DNA of 64,000 nt from Plumapathes pennacea (taxonomy: Eukaryota; Cnidaria; Anthozoa; Antipatharia; Myriopathidae): contig OZ038466.1 in the NCBI GenBank assembly GCA_964036295.1, positions 5,124,001 to 5,188,000 of the forward strand, written 5' to 3'. A program made the position numbers and the translations under genes. The notes under the pieces are model-generated. The model worked only from the letters and a program-made list of their open reading frames with translations. It had not been told where the DNA came from and searched no databases. The number at the start of each line of letters is the position of its first letter. Position 1 is the first letter of the stretch. Positions 23,969 through 35,978 of this stretch are shown piece by piece.

Positions 23969-26900
23969 ATGGCCGACAAGAGTGCTGCAAAGTGGATGGT
24001 GGAAAGAGCAAGACAGAGCTTGCTGAACAAAGATCCTTTTGAAGCCAAGACATGGTTGATTACCGCTAAGACTCTATACCCAGAAGATTTTAGTATTCTG
24101 GTAAGTCTGCGAATCAACTGATGTATAGTATTGACTACACAATATGATGTGTCTGATGGTGTCAGATGTGGTTTAGCCACTTTATCAGTCAATAAAGTGC
24201 AGAAGCAGAAGAACTGGAAGAGGAAGTTTGGGGATAGGGGTAGGAGATTGTATTGTCGAATGTTTCGAACATGATTGTTATTTTTTTTATTTTTTTATTT
24301 TTTTTAATCACACTATTTTGTTTTCAGTATGAAACTTATGTTATTGAACAAAATGCCAGGAAAGTCGCAGAATCAGCACAAATGTTTTATGAAATGTAAG
24401 TTCATTTATTTTATTGCTGTTACAGTGGTGAGGGCAGACAAAAATAAACATAATGTTATTTGTTTTTGTGTATAAGATACAGTATACACAGGCAGATGTG
24501 CAATATTTTTGGCTCTTTCACAAGCAGAGTGATTTTTTAGTTTAGAACCAAAGAGGTTCACTGTCAATAATATTTCCCCTACACTGTGCATCATTCATGC
24601 ATTTTCTTTTCATATGTTTGGGAGTTAATGTATAATTATATATATTATGAGAACAAAGTGAAAGAGTACAGTGTCACATTATTGCCCAAAATTAAATTAT
24701 GCACCATACAGCTGCACACCACAGAAAATAATACAGAATATACTGAAGAAAATACACTTGCTTCTAATCATTTGTTCTTACAGGTTTGAGAAATTCCCCG
24801 AAAAAAGCCTCATTTGGGAAGAGGTCATCCACATTACAGAAGCCCTGGAGGGATTTAACTTGGACCCACATAGAGCATTTTTGAAAGGTCTGATTACATA
24901 CTGTACACTCAGGTGTGGTCAACTCCAATATTTTCTCCACATTAACATACCTTAAGCAGTACAACCTGTTCACTATCTCCAAAAATGTCAATATCATAAA
25001 AAGAACTTAGGTTATTGATATATTATAAAATAACTATGATACTATGCATGCCCTGATTGGCTAAATAACCGTGTTAGATAAGAGTATATTACACGTTGAC
25101 GCGATACACGATGTTTTTTACTTGGAAGGCTAATTATTTTATAAAAGAAATAATTATATAACATGTTCCCGTGTAATATAGCCTTATCTAAACACTTGGG
25201 AAGTTGGGAGAACACTCGAGTAGCACGCCAGAAACCACTCGGCGGCCTCGTGGTTTCCTTATGCTACTCTCGTGTTCTCCCAATTTCCGCGAGTTTAGAT
25301 GAGGCTATATTACACGGTGACGCGTTATATATTTCTTATTATAGCTTGCAGGTTAGAGCAGTTTGTGGATGACTTTCAAAAACCCAAACTACATGCAAGG
25401 CATGCAATTACAACACCAATCAAAACATTTCGTAGTCATCCATAAATTTTTGTCTACCCGTAATAGTATACCATAATAATTTGACAAGTAGCCCTAATGC
25501 TTCATTTTTTGCTCTGCAGAGATGTTTGGTTGTTTACCGCCGACTGCTCAAAGAGAGATTTTATTGAAGGCAGCTGGTAAGTTTTGTCATGTGTGTTACT
25601 GCTGACTGCGAATTACATCATTCTATGCAGGAACTTACAGTAACTTTATACAAGTCTAAATGCAGTGAATGTACATTTGCAAGATCCTCCAGGATATCAC
25701 AAGATCATTTGCCAAAATCATCTGTGGTGATCATTTTATAATAATAAATGTCTTAGTAGTAAAATATGTCTGATAGTTTGCTGATGTTTGTCTGTTGTCA
25801 GGCCAGTGCAAGGACTGCATTGAGAAGTGTAGGATGATGCTGCTTCTGATGAGGCACTTCCCAGATGTTATTCCCAAGAATGGGGTAATGAAACACCTTG
25901 GGTGTCCTTATTGTTTGTAACAGATGCTGTCACAGAGACACACATTAAAATTTACCTTAAGGCACTCTTTCAACACTAGCATATTATTTTGTGTAGTGTC
26001 TCTATTGCACTCTCATTCCCTATTTCAAGGTCTGGAGGAAATTCTCAATTTTTCAGTGGATTAGTTTAGTAGATTAAATTAGCCATTTTAGAGACTTTTA
26101 ATTCATATTTGTCATTTTTATAGAGATCTCTGCAATTCTGACTACCTGATTTATGTCTAAATTCACAGCAACATTTCTATGTTAAATTATGATAATTTAG
26201 AAAGGGAATACTTTGTTGTACAGCAGGTAACAGAGAATTTTGTAGTCACACAAGAAAAACCTTTTGTTTAACTTTTTGAAAAATCAGATAGCTCTGGTTA
26301 CATTCTGTTATGGTTGAATATTTGTCTGAATGTGTTTTTTCTTTTTTTTGTACTCCTAGGTTGCCTTGACAGAGATGCTGATTGATGCTGAAGACTCTGA
26401 ATATAAAAAGACAACTATCAATCCTTACAGGAAGTTGCTTGGTAAGACAATGACTTGTTTCATTTGAACTCTCAACCTTCTCACTTCCATGCTCATACAA
26501 TATTTAATGTAAATTCCCGTAAACCTTTCAAGAAGTAAATGTGCAAGACAAAGTGATGTTATGAGAATGTAAGCTCTCCATACTGATCTCTGACCAGACA
26601 TTTGATACACGTACAACAGACTACCATGTAGTCAGTCACAATATTCCACATAATAATGATTGTTTCATGGCAATAGTTCAATTTGTAACATTTTCTTTAT
26701 TTATGTGTACAAATAAATCTTGTGCATGATAATGATAAACTATACTGGTGTACAATTCCATAAATTCTTATTAATAATAATAATAATCTTTAAAATATGA
26801 AGTTTATTAATGGGGATTCTAAGCAATATACAGTATATAGTTTTATCTGTATGCTTACTACTGGTCTTTTTTTGTTCTTGCAGTTTGTGATGTGCTACCA

Positions 26901-29900
26901 CATTTGCTTGCCAGTGAGAGTCTCACAGTAATTATCGAAGACCCTGAAAGTCAGTTTAGTGAGGTTAGCCCTGGGAAAATTCATGGCTTTTCGATAAGGG
27001 CCATAAAATTCATGGGCTGTTATATTTATTTTATTGGATATTCATCAGACAGGTCACATGACAAAAACTCTCATGTGACTGAAAAATCATGACCTAAGGC
27101 TTTCTGAGTGCCAGAAATTGAAAGAGCAAATAAAAAATATGTAGAAATGCAAAATTTCAACATGGAATATGGTTTGGCGAAAGTGGATGCCCTTGCATGG
27201 AAACAGATGTGTATTCAGTTGAAAACTGATTTTAATATTGTTTGTGGAGGTTTTTGAAAAGTGATACAAACTCTGCCAATTAAAAAAGAGAGCCAAGCTT
27301 ACAATGGCATTGCTGCTTTGATTGTGTTATTGAGTTAGAATAGAAATTTTGTCTCTAAGTGGACTGATCTTGTTTATTTTCAGGAAACTCCACCAGGAAT
27401 AACTCAAGCACAGGTTTACAAGTGGTTGGAGTTAGCAATACAGTTTTATATATCATGTGCTACATCCCAGCCAAGCATTCAGGAACCACAGCTGCGGTCT
27501 CCAGATACTGGCCAGACATTCATGAACCAGGAAAGAGACATTGTTGGGAGCGTCCAGGATGGAAAGGGACCCTGGGCAAAACTCTATGATTTGTTCTGTT
27601 TGACTTCCAACAAATGTGGATGGTCACAGGTCACAAGGATTCTAGACAAATTGGATGTGCTGGCTCACAGGTAAAATTTTTTTGCTGGGTGTTAACCAGT
27701 TGACCATCAGTTACTTTAATCTTTTACAAACCAGTCTGTTTATTTTAGTATGTGAATCAACATGTGACAAGTCATGCACAAGTTATTGTTTAAGTTTCTT
27801 TTTTGTCCTATTACCCATTTATAATTTTTTTTTGTTTTTTTTTTTCTCAGAAATAGTAAGGTGCGCTGGACTTACCTTTCTGAGCTCCATCACAAACTGA
27901 AAAAGGCAGTGAAGCAGAACTCTCTGGAAGGATGCCAAGTGGAGCCGGTAGAGAAAGGAGGCGTGTTCTATGCAACTCTCATACTGTTCCTACAAACTGT
28001 GTGGGAATACTGCAAGGCTGTTAACAAGATGGACTCAAGCAGTAAGTAATAAGAGACCCTGGCTGGAGCGCCACTACCAGATATGGCAAACACGATAATG
28101 CTACATTTCAACACAATGTGGGGCACCAAGAGATTGAAAAGGGCAACCAAAACATGACTTATAGTTGTCCTTGAGACAACTGAGTAAGGAACATGCAGTT
28201 CAGAGTTCAGGTGAAAAGGTGTGTTGCATTGTAGTTCTGGATCATATTCTCTTATGTATTCAGTTATCACAGGTTCCAGTTATCCACTCGTACTTTTGGA
28301 GGACATTGGTTCAGACAAACAGTCCACCTCACCAGAAGACAGGCAAGTGCAAGCAGGATATATAGACTGGAGTTCATGTTTATTTTCCAGTACACAACAT
28401 ACTGTGCTGTTTGTGTTCCAATAGCAGAGGTTTTACCATGTAAATACTGTATGTTCTATGCAAAAAAGCTATTCAATGTGCAGTTTGAAAGACATGCTTT
28501 TTAAAAAATCAGGGCGACCACTATGTATTGGTTTCAACCTTGACTGCCGAAATGTTGAGATTTAGCTACTAATTTATAATCATTCCGACAGTGAAATAAA
28601 AAAATTTATATATAATAGTCATCGCTGGACTTTTTTGTGCCAATGTCCGGCAATAGAAATTACTGAAAGAAAATGTTGTTTATTTGTATATTTATTTATT
28701 TATTTATTTATTTATTTACCACATTCAATTTGATGACTATTGAAACAGATTCAATTCCATATAAAAAAAAATCTGTAATCTTTAGAATTTGCTTTACACT
28801 TCACAGCCCTGTTCCAAAGAAAAAGAAGAAGAAACTCACAATGGTAATGTCATAAGTGCAACGGGGTGGCAAATTTTTTTGTAAATTTTTAATGAAGTTT
28901 TTTGTTGCGGCATAGAGCATTTTTGGGATAACTGTCGAAAATGAAAACCTATGGAAATACACTGCCAATCACAGAGTAGTTTTGTAAGAAGCCAAAGGAA
29001 TCCACGTTTTTAAAAGTGTGGAGAACACCATTGCAACTTGCTTTCTTGTGTGAGAGCAATCAGGTTTTGCTTTTGCTCTGGATTGACTGAGAATGCTGCT
29101 AAGCTTGTTTGGATCAAATGGAACTAAAAAAATCACACAGTTATCCTAGACAGTCATCCGAAAACGGCTCTATCAAGTATGTACTCACTAGTTACAATCC
29201 ATCAATATTACTCACTGTAATTCTTTGTAGAGTGGTCCTGCTTCACCATCGGCAAAAGATGATAAAAATAAGAATTCTCCATCAATCTGCATTGCAAAAA
29301 GTAAGTCAAGAAGACGTGATAGGTCATTTACGTTATCATGGCAGAGCCCTTTACTGAACTAGAATTGTAAGACAATCAACGTGTCCTGTATGTGGTATGT
29401 GGTCGGTATGTGATCGGTATGTGGTCGGTATGTGGTCGGTATGTGATCGGTATGTGGTCGGTATGTGATCGGTATTTGGTTGGTTAAGTAGTCGGTATGT
29501 GGTCTGTAACGTAGTCTGTAACGTGGTCGGTAAAGCGGTAAAACCTCCATATACCAACCAGTGCAGCACGAACCCTTCTGTAACAGCGATGAAGTGTTTA
29601 TTCCTTTCACACTCAGGAGTGATCAACTTAAATTATTCTTAGTTCATGTGTTTGTGTGTGTTTGTGTGTTTTTTTTTTGCAGGCTGTGGTGTGGTCAGTC
29701 CTAGTATTGCAGATGACTTTGTGGTGTCTGTTGATGCATGGCATTTACTCAACACTCACAGTAACTACAAAAATGGTAAGGCAAATTCTGTGAAGAAAAC
29801 AGATATACTGACATATTAGGATGACAGTCTTAAGTGGAGAGACGGACATGAAGCGAATGGAGAAAGAATCGAAAAAGGAGAGTGAAAACAAAGGAGGTTG

Positions 29901-32900
29901 GAAGGAAGAGTAAAAAGAGGCAGGCAGACAGACAGATAAAGGACACGGCAATGATAAGGTAGTACTTCACTGGTCACCACATTAGGGTCGTTTATGCGAG
30001 AGAAAATAAGCCGCGGCTTACACAAGACGTGAACAGACCCATTTATGAGACGCGAACTGTTCGAATAAATGGTTCGCGGCTTCACTTCCAAGGTAAGCCG
30101 CGGCTTAGATAAGAACAGCTCAAAACTCCTAATCAAGGATAAGCTGCGGCTTGTGTAAGCCGTGAACGTGGATTTCGTGCCATTTATACGAGGTGTTCAC
30201 ATCTAATGTAAGCCGCGGCCTATTTTCTCTCGTTTAATCGGCCCTATTGTCTTCCAGAATTTACACGGCTTCTATCCGAGTGGCGCGTATCTGATTGGAC
30301 GTGGATGGACAGCTTCAAAGTGGACAGACTAGTGTACAAGGTAACTGAGGGAGATAGATTGCTTTCCGGATGACCAAAACCCAAAGCAATCACAGAGCCA
30401 ATCAAGGCGGGCAAAAACACGTCCGACCAAAAGTTCGAGCAAAACCAAAAGCAAGTAGGTGTATATATACGTTTAGCCACAAGTTGCTGAACTTTTCAAC
30501 AAAAGATGCCTGTTGTTTGCACAAAGTGTCCACCAATTGGCGTAAGTCGTAGTGAAATTGATAACCTAGTGCAGCCGAATTATGCTCATTTAATGTAAAA
30601 TGGACCGCCTGATGTATGAATCCACATTTCTTTATTTTTCCACAGAACAAGTATAAAAAGGTCATTGAATTCCTGAAAGAACACAAAGAATTTCTGGAGA
30701 TGGATGCTTCAGCAAATCCGGGGGTACTGAGGTTTTTCTTGTATACCTGATTATAAACTCTTTACCGTGCACCAGAGGCGAATTTGACTTGACTAGGTTT
30801 GAACTCCTGATCTGTCATAAAGTGAATGACTGTGGAAAACCAAAACCAAGTAATTGCACCGCCAATCATGAAGGTGCAAGAAAACAGTTTCAATTACCAA
30901 TCGGAAGCCAAAGTAGTTTGCGTTTGGTTTTACTTTGAAGAAGAAACCAATCCGCAGTGCGTGGGAATATCGCAATTATGTTTTGCTTTGTTCTTTATTG
31001 GCCAAGATCCCTACACTAGTTTGGACCAATCCGAAAGTGTTTCAAACGCAAAAGCAAAGCAATCGCACGATCACTTTTGACAATCATCCGAAAACGTCTC
31101 TATAAAACCTGGAGACTGCGACCTCTCAAATGAAAGCACTCATGAGTACATTCTAGATGACAGTGTTCATAAATAGAGCCTCTATTGTTGAACGCTTGCA
31201 CAAGTTGTCACTTGAGCGTTTTTAAAAAGAGTTGCACTACTCAATCTCTGGCCTCATATTGTATTCTGTACCTTGATACTTGCACCTCATGCCGGCTGTG
31301 TGTTTGCTTCATTAATTTTAGGCGCTGATACGAGCAACTCTTCAATTGTCGTGTTGCTCTTTCTGTCTCGGAGAGCACAAGGTAAGCTTTCTTTGTACTC
31401 ATAAGTAGGAATAGCTGGGAAAACGAGGAAAGGCGCTCAACGTAGGGGTTCACTTGATATTTTTTTCCCTTCCTTTCATTTAGTACACAGTGAAATCTCT
31501 CCGAGGCGGACCCCCTCAGAACTAGCATTTAGTGACCGCCTTAGAGCGAGAGTTCAGTTACAGAGAACCAAAGTTAAAATCGGCAAGGACCAAATGTGCA
31601 TGCTGTCCGAGAGAGGTGTCCGCTTAGAGAAAGAGAAACTTCACTGCACTCCATAGTTTTTGTTTGAACTTTTCAGGCGGCCTGTACCGAAGTTCTGGAT
31701 GCTCTGCAGTATTTCTCTTCCCATTCCAGCCCTACTCAAGCGGCAGATGTCAGGAGTCCCCTAAGGAGGTCATCGGTCATCCCTACACCTCATGGCGCAG
31801 CTAAAGAACTTGGTGCTGACAAACCTGCAGTTCCGGGTCCTGGATCAACTGGTGAGAAACAACGAGCTCCATTGTGCTGGAACCTTAACAGGATTTTGTG
31901 TGAAACACATGAACACATTTCAACTGTCATCTTGTTTGTTTGTTTTGTTTTTTTCTCTGCCAGGTCGGTGCTTTCGCTTAATTCAGTGTTCAGAAGCCGA
32001 AGTGCTTTCTTTCTGTGTCCATTTGTTGGTAACGTCTCTTAAGGTATGTAGGCACGTGAAGACGAGCTTAATACATAAACTATGTTCAGTGCAAATCCTT
32101 TTCCAGAAAGGATTTATCAGATTATTCATCTGTGATGACAGCGGTGAGTGTTCTCGAGTATTCTCAGTTAATATTGGAGAGTTGTGGAAGGTAAATACAG
32201 TTGACTTTTTGAATCCATTTCCGGATTATTGTTCCTTTGGCTTTCGAAATCCAGAGAATCCAGGATCAGTAGGCCAATTTTCTGCAGCCTGTTGGCCAAG
32301 AGGTCGGAAAATGGCTAATCCTTCATTAGTTGGCCCTGTTTGGAGACATGGAATGCTTCATTTCTCCGTCGAGTTCGAAACGTTAGAGATTATTTCAACA
32401 ATTTTTATGTTTTGTTGTTGTTGTTGTCGTTTTTTTTTTATTGTTATCCCTTTCCGACGTTTCCGTCAGCACTCTCTGACATACCTCGAGTGTCTCGAGT
32501 CAGGCTTGACTTGCTGGCGTTTCTCTTCCTCCACAGAAAATGCTGGCATCCGAAGTTCGGAATGACACGTTGCTGGGCCATGTGATCGTAATGCTACAAT
32601 ATGATTGGCCGAAGGAGGAAAGCACTTTCTCAGAACTTATGGAAAGAATTCGCGATCAAGGAAGCTTCAAGTATTGCTGCTTCTTCGACTATGTGGTTAA
32701 TATCCTTTTTCCAGATTTTAAATAATTTTGTTTCTGTTGCAAAACGAGACCTAGTTCGAAACGTTTCTTATGAAAATAAGCTTGATTTGCACGAGAGTGA
32801 AAGCGCGACTAGGTCGAGTTTTGAAAGAGAGGCAACTGGCATCTCGGAAATAGGTTTGATATTGTGGCGGGCCTGATTATAAAAAAAATTGTTTGCATAT

Positions 32901-33929
32901 TCTCTTTTTTTTTTTTCCCCTTCTCTTTTTAATGTCGACATTTACAAATTTTCAAGTGCAACTCTCATGCAAACGGCACTTTGTCGGCTGCAAATATGTG
33001 GTATCGCTACCCACCAATACCAGATCAGTCTTATAACGCAATTAAAAAACAGGGGTCACCAGAATAAAAAGAGGGTTTTGGCTAGCCGAAATACCCCAGT
33101 TGCACTTCATTATTAGTGGCTCACGTACACCACATGTCAATCGTTTATGTGGTCAAATATACAAACATCAAAAAAAGTAAGCAGATGCAAAACAGAGCGG
33201 AGAACTGCTCTTCAGTCATAACTCAAAATTAAACAAAACCAAACTTAGCAGGGAGATAAACGTTTACAGACAATCGTTCATACGGGCAGTAAAAGTAATA
33301 TTCAGCACGTGACAAACTCAACATTTGAACTGGACCTTAGTGACGGTTGGTCACAGCTTATGGATGTTGCTGTAGTGCTCATCAATATGTCTGTTCAATA
33401 GTATGTGCCTTACATCCTTGTTCAGTTATCGATATCCTCGAGGAGTTTGCTTACCTGTACAGTGAAGGCAACGTAAAATTGGATCTGATTCAGAGCGCAC
33501 CCACTGGACCGAGGTAACCCCCACCCACCCCTCCCAAGCGGTGTGCTTCTCTCTTACAAATTCCCAAGTGCTTCTGTAACTGAACTGTGATTTATTCCTT
33601 TTATGAGATAAGACAGACATTACGCGCGCGAAAGTGCAACTGTATGCGAGTTTTTTTTTTTTTTTTTTTTATTTTTCGATCAGGCTCACGTGCGCCAGTT
33701 TCGTTGATGCACGTCTCTATTTTTGTAGCTGTAGAATATGAAGGACAAATAAATTGTCATTATTGTTGTTGTTGTTTACAGAAGCCGCACGGTCACGCGT
33801 GGCGTTAACAAAGGAGCAAAGGAAGGCTTCCGCGCCGCCATGGAGCGTCAAGTTGCTCGAGCGGACGAGAACATCGAGGCTCTGGTTAGGACGTTCTTTC
33901 TGGAGGAGAGAGACACGCTTCTACCATAG
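23969..33929 (+). CDS. INTS10: Integrator complex subunit 10
   Basis: Exons: 23969-24100, 24328-24395, 24784-24887, 25520-25576, 25802-25884, 26360-26441, 26884-26963, 27384-27670, 27851-28041, 28273-28342, 28807-28843, 29231-29300, 29683-29775, 30258-30340, 30646-30723, 31322-31381, 31677-31851, 31964-32043, 32537-32699, 33426-33513, 33782-33929. They give 742 aa against 710 in human. Recognised family stretches are KTWLITAKTLYPEDFSI near the N-terminus, YPLVLLEDIGS in the middle, and GHVIVMLQYDWP, DILEEFAYLY and GFRAAMERQV near the C-terminus. INTS10 is a helical scaffold subunit of the nuclear Integrator complex, which cleaves snRNA and attenuated RNA polymerase II transcripts. The intron after 28342 is GC-AG. 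The intron after 32699 looks U12-type (ATATCCTTT). Exons 11 and 12 encode a Lys-rich, poorly conserved linker. Confidence 0.95.
25066..25345. mobile_element. Palindromic element in INTS10 intron 3
   Basis: GTAATATAGCCTTATCTAAAC and TTGGGAGAACACTCGAGTAGC pair with GCTACTCTCGTGTTCTCCCAA and GTTTAGATGAGGCTATATTAC. The centre is a near-perfect fold around CCACTCGGCGG. An outer pair around ACACGTTGACGCG and ACACGGTGACGCG extends the arms. A half copy is at 63508-63602 in MEGF8. Confidence 0.85.
28676..28718. repeat. (TTTA)n microsatellite
   Basis: A run of about ten TATT units in INTS10 intron 10. The same repeat occurs at 41516-41554, 48838-48905, 49921-49955 and 63829-63871. Confidence 0.9.
28912..29180. 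mobile_element. MITE, relative of 22452-22762
   Basis: The left end GAGCATTTTTGGGATAACTG is degraded. The right end AGTCATCCGAAAACGGCTCTA is intact and identical to that of the UBA52 intron copy. It lies in INTS10 intron 11. Confidence 0.8.
29388..29540. repeat. Minisatellite of GGTATGTGGTC units
   Basis: About thirteen 11-base units of GGTATGTGGTC or GGTATGTGATC, then decaying variants (GGTATTTGGTT, GTAACGTGGTC). It lies in INTS10 intron 12. Each unit contains a strong 5' splice-site-like G|GTATGT. Confidence 0.9.
29985..30246. mobile_element. Palindromic element with AGCCGCGGCTTA motifs
   Basis: The left end GGGTCGTTTATGCGAGAGAAAA and the right end TTTTCTCTCGTTTAATCGGCCC are inverted. AAGCCGCGGCTTA words recur four times in both orientations. 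It lies in INTS10 intron 13 and ends 12 bases before the next exon. Confidence 0.85.
30822..31106. mobile_element. MITE, relative of 22452-22762
   Basis: The right end CAATCATCCGAAAACGTCTCTA and the left AATGACTGTGGAAAACCAAAACC match the family, with CAAAACCAA and GGTTTTAC words inside. A further half copy is at about 30345-30430 (TTTCCGGATGACCAAAACCC). Both lie in INTS10 introns. Confidence 0.75.
31486..31655. repeat. Dispersed repeat around GGCGGAC / CCGCCTTAGAG
   Basis: AGTGAAATCTCTCCGAGGCGG, ACTAGCATTTAGTG, CCGCCTTAGAG and GAGTTCAGTTACAGAG occur here. Diverged copies are at 44590-44810 and 52388-52700, with fragments near 53795 and 53945. Each has the same words in part inverted, suggesting a decayed DNA element in INTS10 intron 16. 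Confidence 0.65.
32725..32870. mobile_element. Diverged MITE related to 11770-11915
   Basis: GTTGCAAAACGAGACCTAGTTC and GAAACGTTTCTTATGAAAA on the left pair loosely with CGACTAGGTCGAGTTTTGAAAG on the right. It ends ATCTCGGAAATAGG, as in the intergenic copy. It lies within the U12-type intron of INTS10. Confidence 0.55.
32928..33190 (+). repeat. Left arm of a ~260-bp inverted repeat pair
   Basis: This segment reappears in inverse orientation at 34661-34926 at high identity. Shared words include CAAGTGCAACTCTCATGCAAA, GGCACTTTGTCGGCTGCAAA, GGTTTTGGCTAGCCGAAAT and GACCACATAAACGATTG-type sequence. It lies in the U12-type intron of INTS10. The pair could be two insertions of one element or the ends of a longer one. 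Confidence 0.9.
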
Positions 33930-34335
33930 AATGCTCACTGAACCGTTGTACTCTCCAGAGACGTGGCCAATTCAAAGATATCTTTTAGTTTCTTAGTAGA
34001 AACAGCGTTTTCCGATGACTTTCGTAAAACTAAACCAAAGTTATTAGGGAGCCAGTTACAACTGTAAGAAAAAAAACTTTTAGCCAACCCGGGACAACGT
34101 TTTCTTCATAGAAAACGGGGCTTAAGAAGTCCCAACGATAGCAATCTCTGAACCAAAACGGGGTCGGCTTAAAGGTAATTGAACCTCAAAATGTGACACC
34201 ATTTGCATCGTAGGATATTTTGTTGTAAATAAACACATACGCAGCTTATAAATAAAGTAGAATTAGAAGTTTATACCACAAGTCTACTGATTAAGGAATT
34301 ATAATTCTGAGATCCGTTCATCAATAAAATATAAG

Positions 34336-34458
34336 GGGAACAGAGTATGGAACAATCTTCCTGAAACAATCAAAGAAAGCAAATCATATTACATCTTCAA
34401 ATCAAATGTCAAACAATACCTGCTCCGCACTATCATGCTCAAGATTTGTAACAAATAG
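34336..34458 (+). pseudogene. Fragment of non-LTR retrotransposon reverse transcriptase C-terminus
   Basis: Translation gives GNRVWNNLPETIKESKSYY and then IFKSNVKQYLL up to a stop. This matches the usual C-terminal end of LINE-type reverse transcriptases (WNxLPxxIxxSxSxxxFKxxLKxYLL). A stop precedes it and no further RT motifs were found upstream, so it is a dead 3' fragment. Confidence 0.6.
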
Positions 34459-34660
34459 AACAATGTAAGAAATGGAGCAAATAAACGTTTCTTACTTACT
34501 TTACAAAAAATTAGCTAGTTTTCATTACAGGAAGGTACTAAGAAACGAAAACAATGTTTTGCCCACAGCCAAATAAATTTTACTAGCGAAGTGGGTAGGA
34601 TTTTCAAGTAGTATAGGTAGTTTTCAGTACGAATATTGCTTGAAAGTACTCTTTGTGGCC

Positions 34661-34926
34661 ATCATTTTGCATCTGCTTACTTGTTTTGATGTTTGTATAT
34701 TTGACCACATAAACGATTGACACGTGGTGTACGTGAGCCACTAATAATGAGGTGCAATTGGGGTATTTCGGCTAGCCAAAACCCTCTTATTATTCTGGTG
34801 ACCCCCTGCTTTTTTATTGCGTTATAAGACTGATCTTGTATTGGTGGGTAGCGATATACCACATATTTGCAGCCGACAAAGTGCCGTTTGCATGAGAGTT
34901 GCACTTGAAACTTTGTAAATGTCTAT
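34661..34926 (-). repeat. Right arm of the ~260-bp inverted repeat pair
   Basis: The reverse complement of 32928-33190 with scattered substitutions. It lies downstream of INTS10, so the two arms bracket the last two INTS10 exons and their flanks (about 1.47 kb between arms). Confidence 0.9.
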
Positions 34927-35752
34927 ATTTTAAAAAAGAATAAATATATTTTAAAAAAAGAAGGAAAAAAAGAGAAAATGTGCAAACAACGCCACATTTG
35001 ATTATTAGCAATAAAGAAATAATCTCCGGGCTTGCAAAAAAAAAAAAAAAAAAAAAAAAAAATCGCGCCGTGGGGAGAGCTGTCCGGATCCCAAGCCAGT
35101 TCGAGGGGCAACCCTTGCCTAACACCCGTCCACGCTCAACAAACGGGGAGAGATAGTTCGGCCCCCAAGCCATGGTGAATTATCCCTAAATCCGAAGAGC
35201 GCTTAAATGCTAAGCCGACTTATTTATTATATGCATCGAATCAGGTATATATACTTTCAGGCAAGAGGCCCTTCATCCATATGGGATGTACCTTTGTATC
35301 GTCATTCCTTACTTTGTGAATCATATTGCATCTTCCTACTGTCATAACCGCTTTAGCTATTTCTGTATCCCCGAATCACTTATTATCCAACTTTGAAATG
35401 GTGGTAAAAATTTGAAATCTTCAGTAAGCACTGTTATAAGCGACCTTAGTGCTCGGCGCATGCGCAACCGTTCATTTGAAAGTTCTTGTTGAGGCCATTC
35501 TTGTACCCAGACTCTTCCAGATTGGACTCTGGCAGGAGAAATGGTAATCAAAAGGTCAGTTGTTCGCAAGATTATAAACTATGTTGTATTAGCTTGTATT
35601 GACCAACGAGTGCAATTTGCCTGGATAGCAAGTGTCGTTCGTAGATTCCGATTTCTGTATATGTCCATATATTAATGTAGAGTCGGGCTTACTGCAAACT
35701 TGGCCAAAATCACGGCCGTTCGTTCGAATCCACCAGGAAACAGTTTTTCTCG

Positions 35753-35789
<37 letters not shown>

Positions 35790-35978
35790 CCGTTCTTCGG
35801 TTCTCCTTGTGGAACCCCGGTGTAACAAAGTGGGGTTCATTATATCGGAAACCCCGTTATAACAAATTTGTGGGAAATACGACCAAAACATTCTTTCTAT
35901 CGGGGTGTAGTTAATTTCTGCCTTGAAAACCAACCAGTGTTACGTTGCACCACCCAGCATTTGGTCTTACTTTGTTTT

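Larger units (their letters stand above)
33930..35978. other. Repeat-rich region downstream of INTS10
   Basis: No intact gene. It contains the inverted-repeat arm at 34661-34926, a reverse-transcriptase remnant at 34336-34458, a poly-A run at 35036-35062 with about 115 bp of degenerate tandem sequence after it (two GGGGAGAG...CCCAAGCCA copies), and a T-run at 35752-35785. Just before that T-run, near 35715-35735, GTTCGTTCGAATCC resembles an RNA polymerase III B box. A tRNA-derived SINE is possible, but no complete tRNA fold is seen. Confidence 0.5.

Noticed and set aside
31792..32565. 257-codon open frame as a single exon
   Set aside because: It runs through introns. Only 31964-32043 belongs to INTS10 in this frame; the rest lacks resemblance to the family.
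35683..35735. tRNA gene
   Set aside because: Only a B-box-like GTTCGAATCC is clear; acceptor and anticodon stems do not pair.
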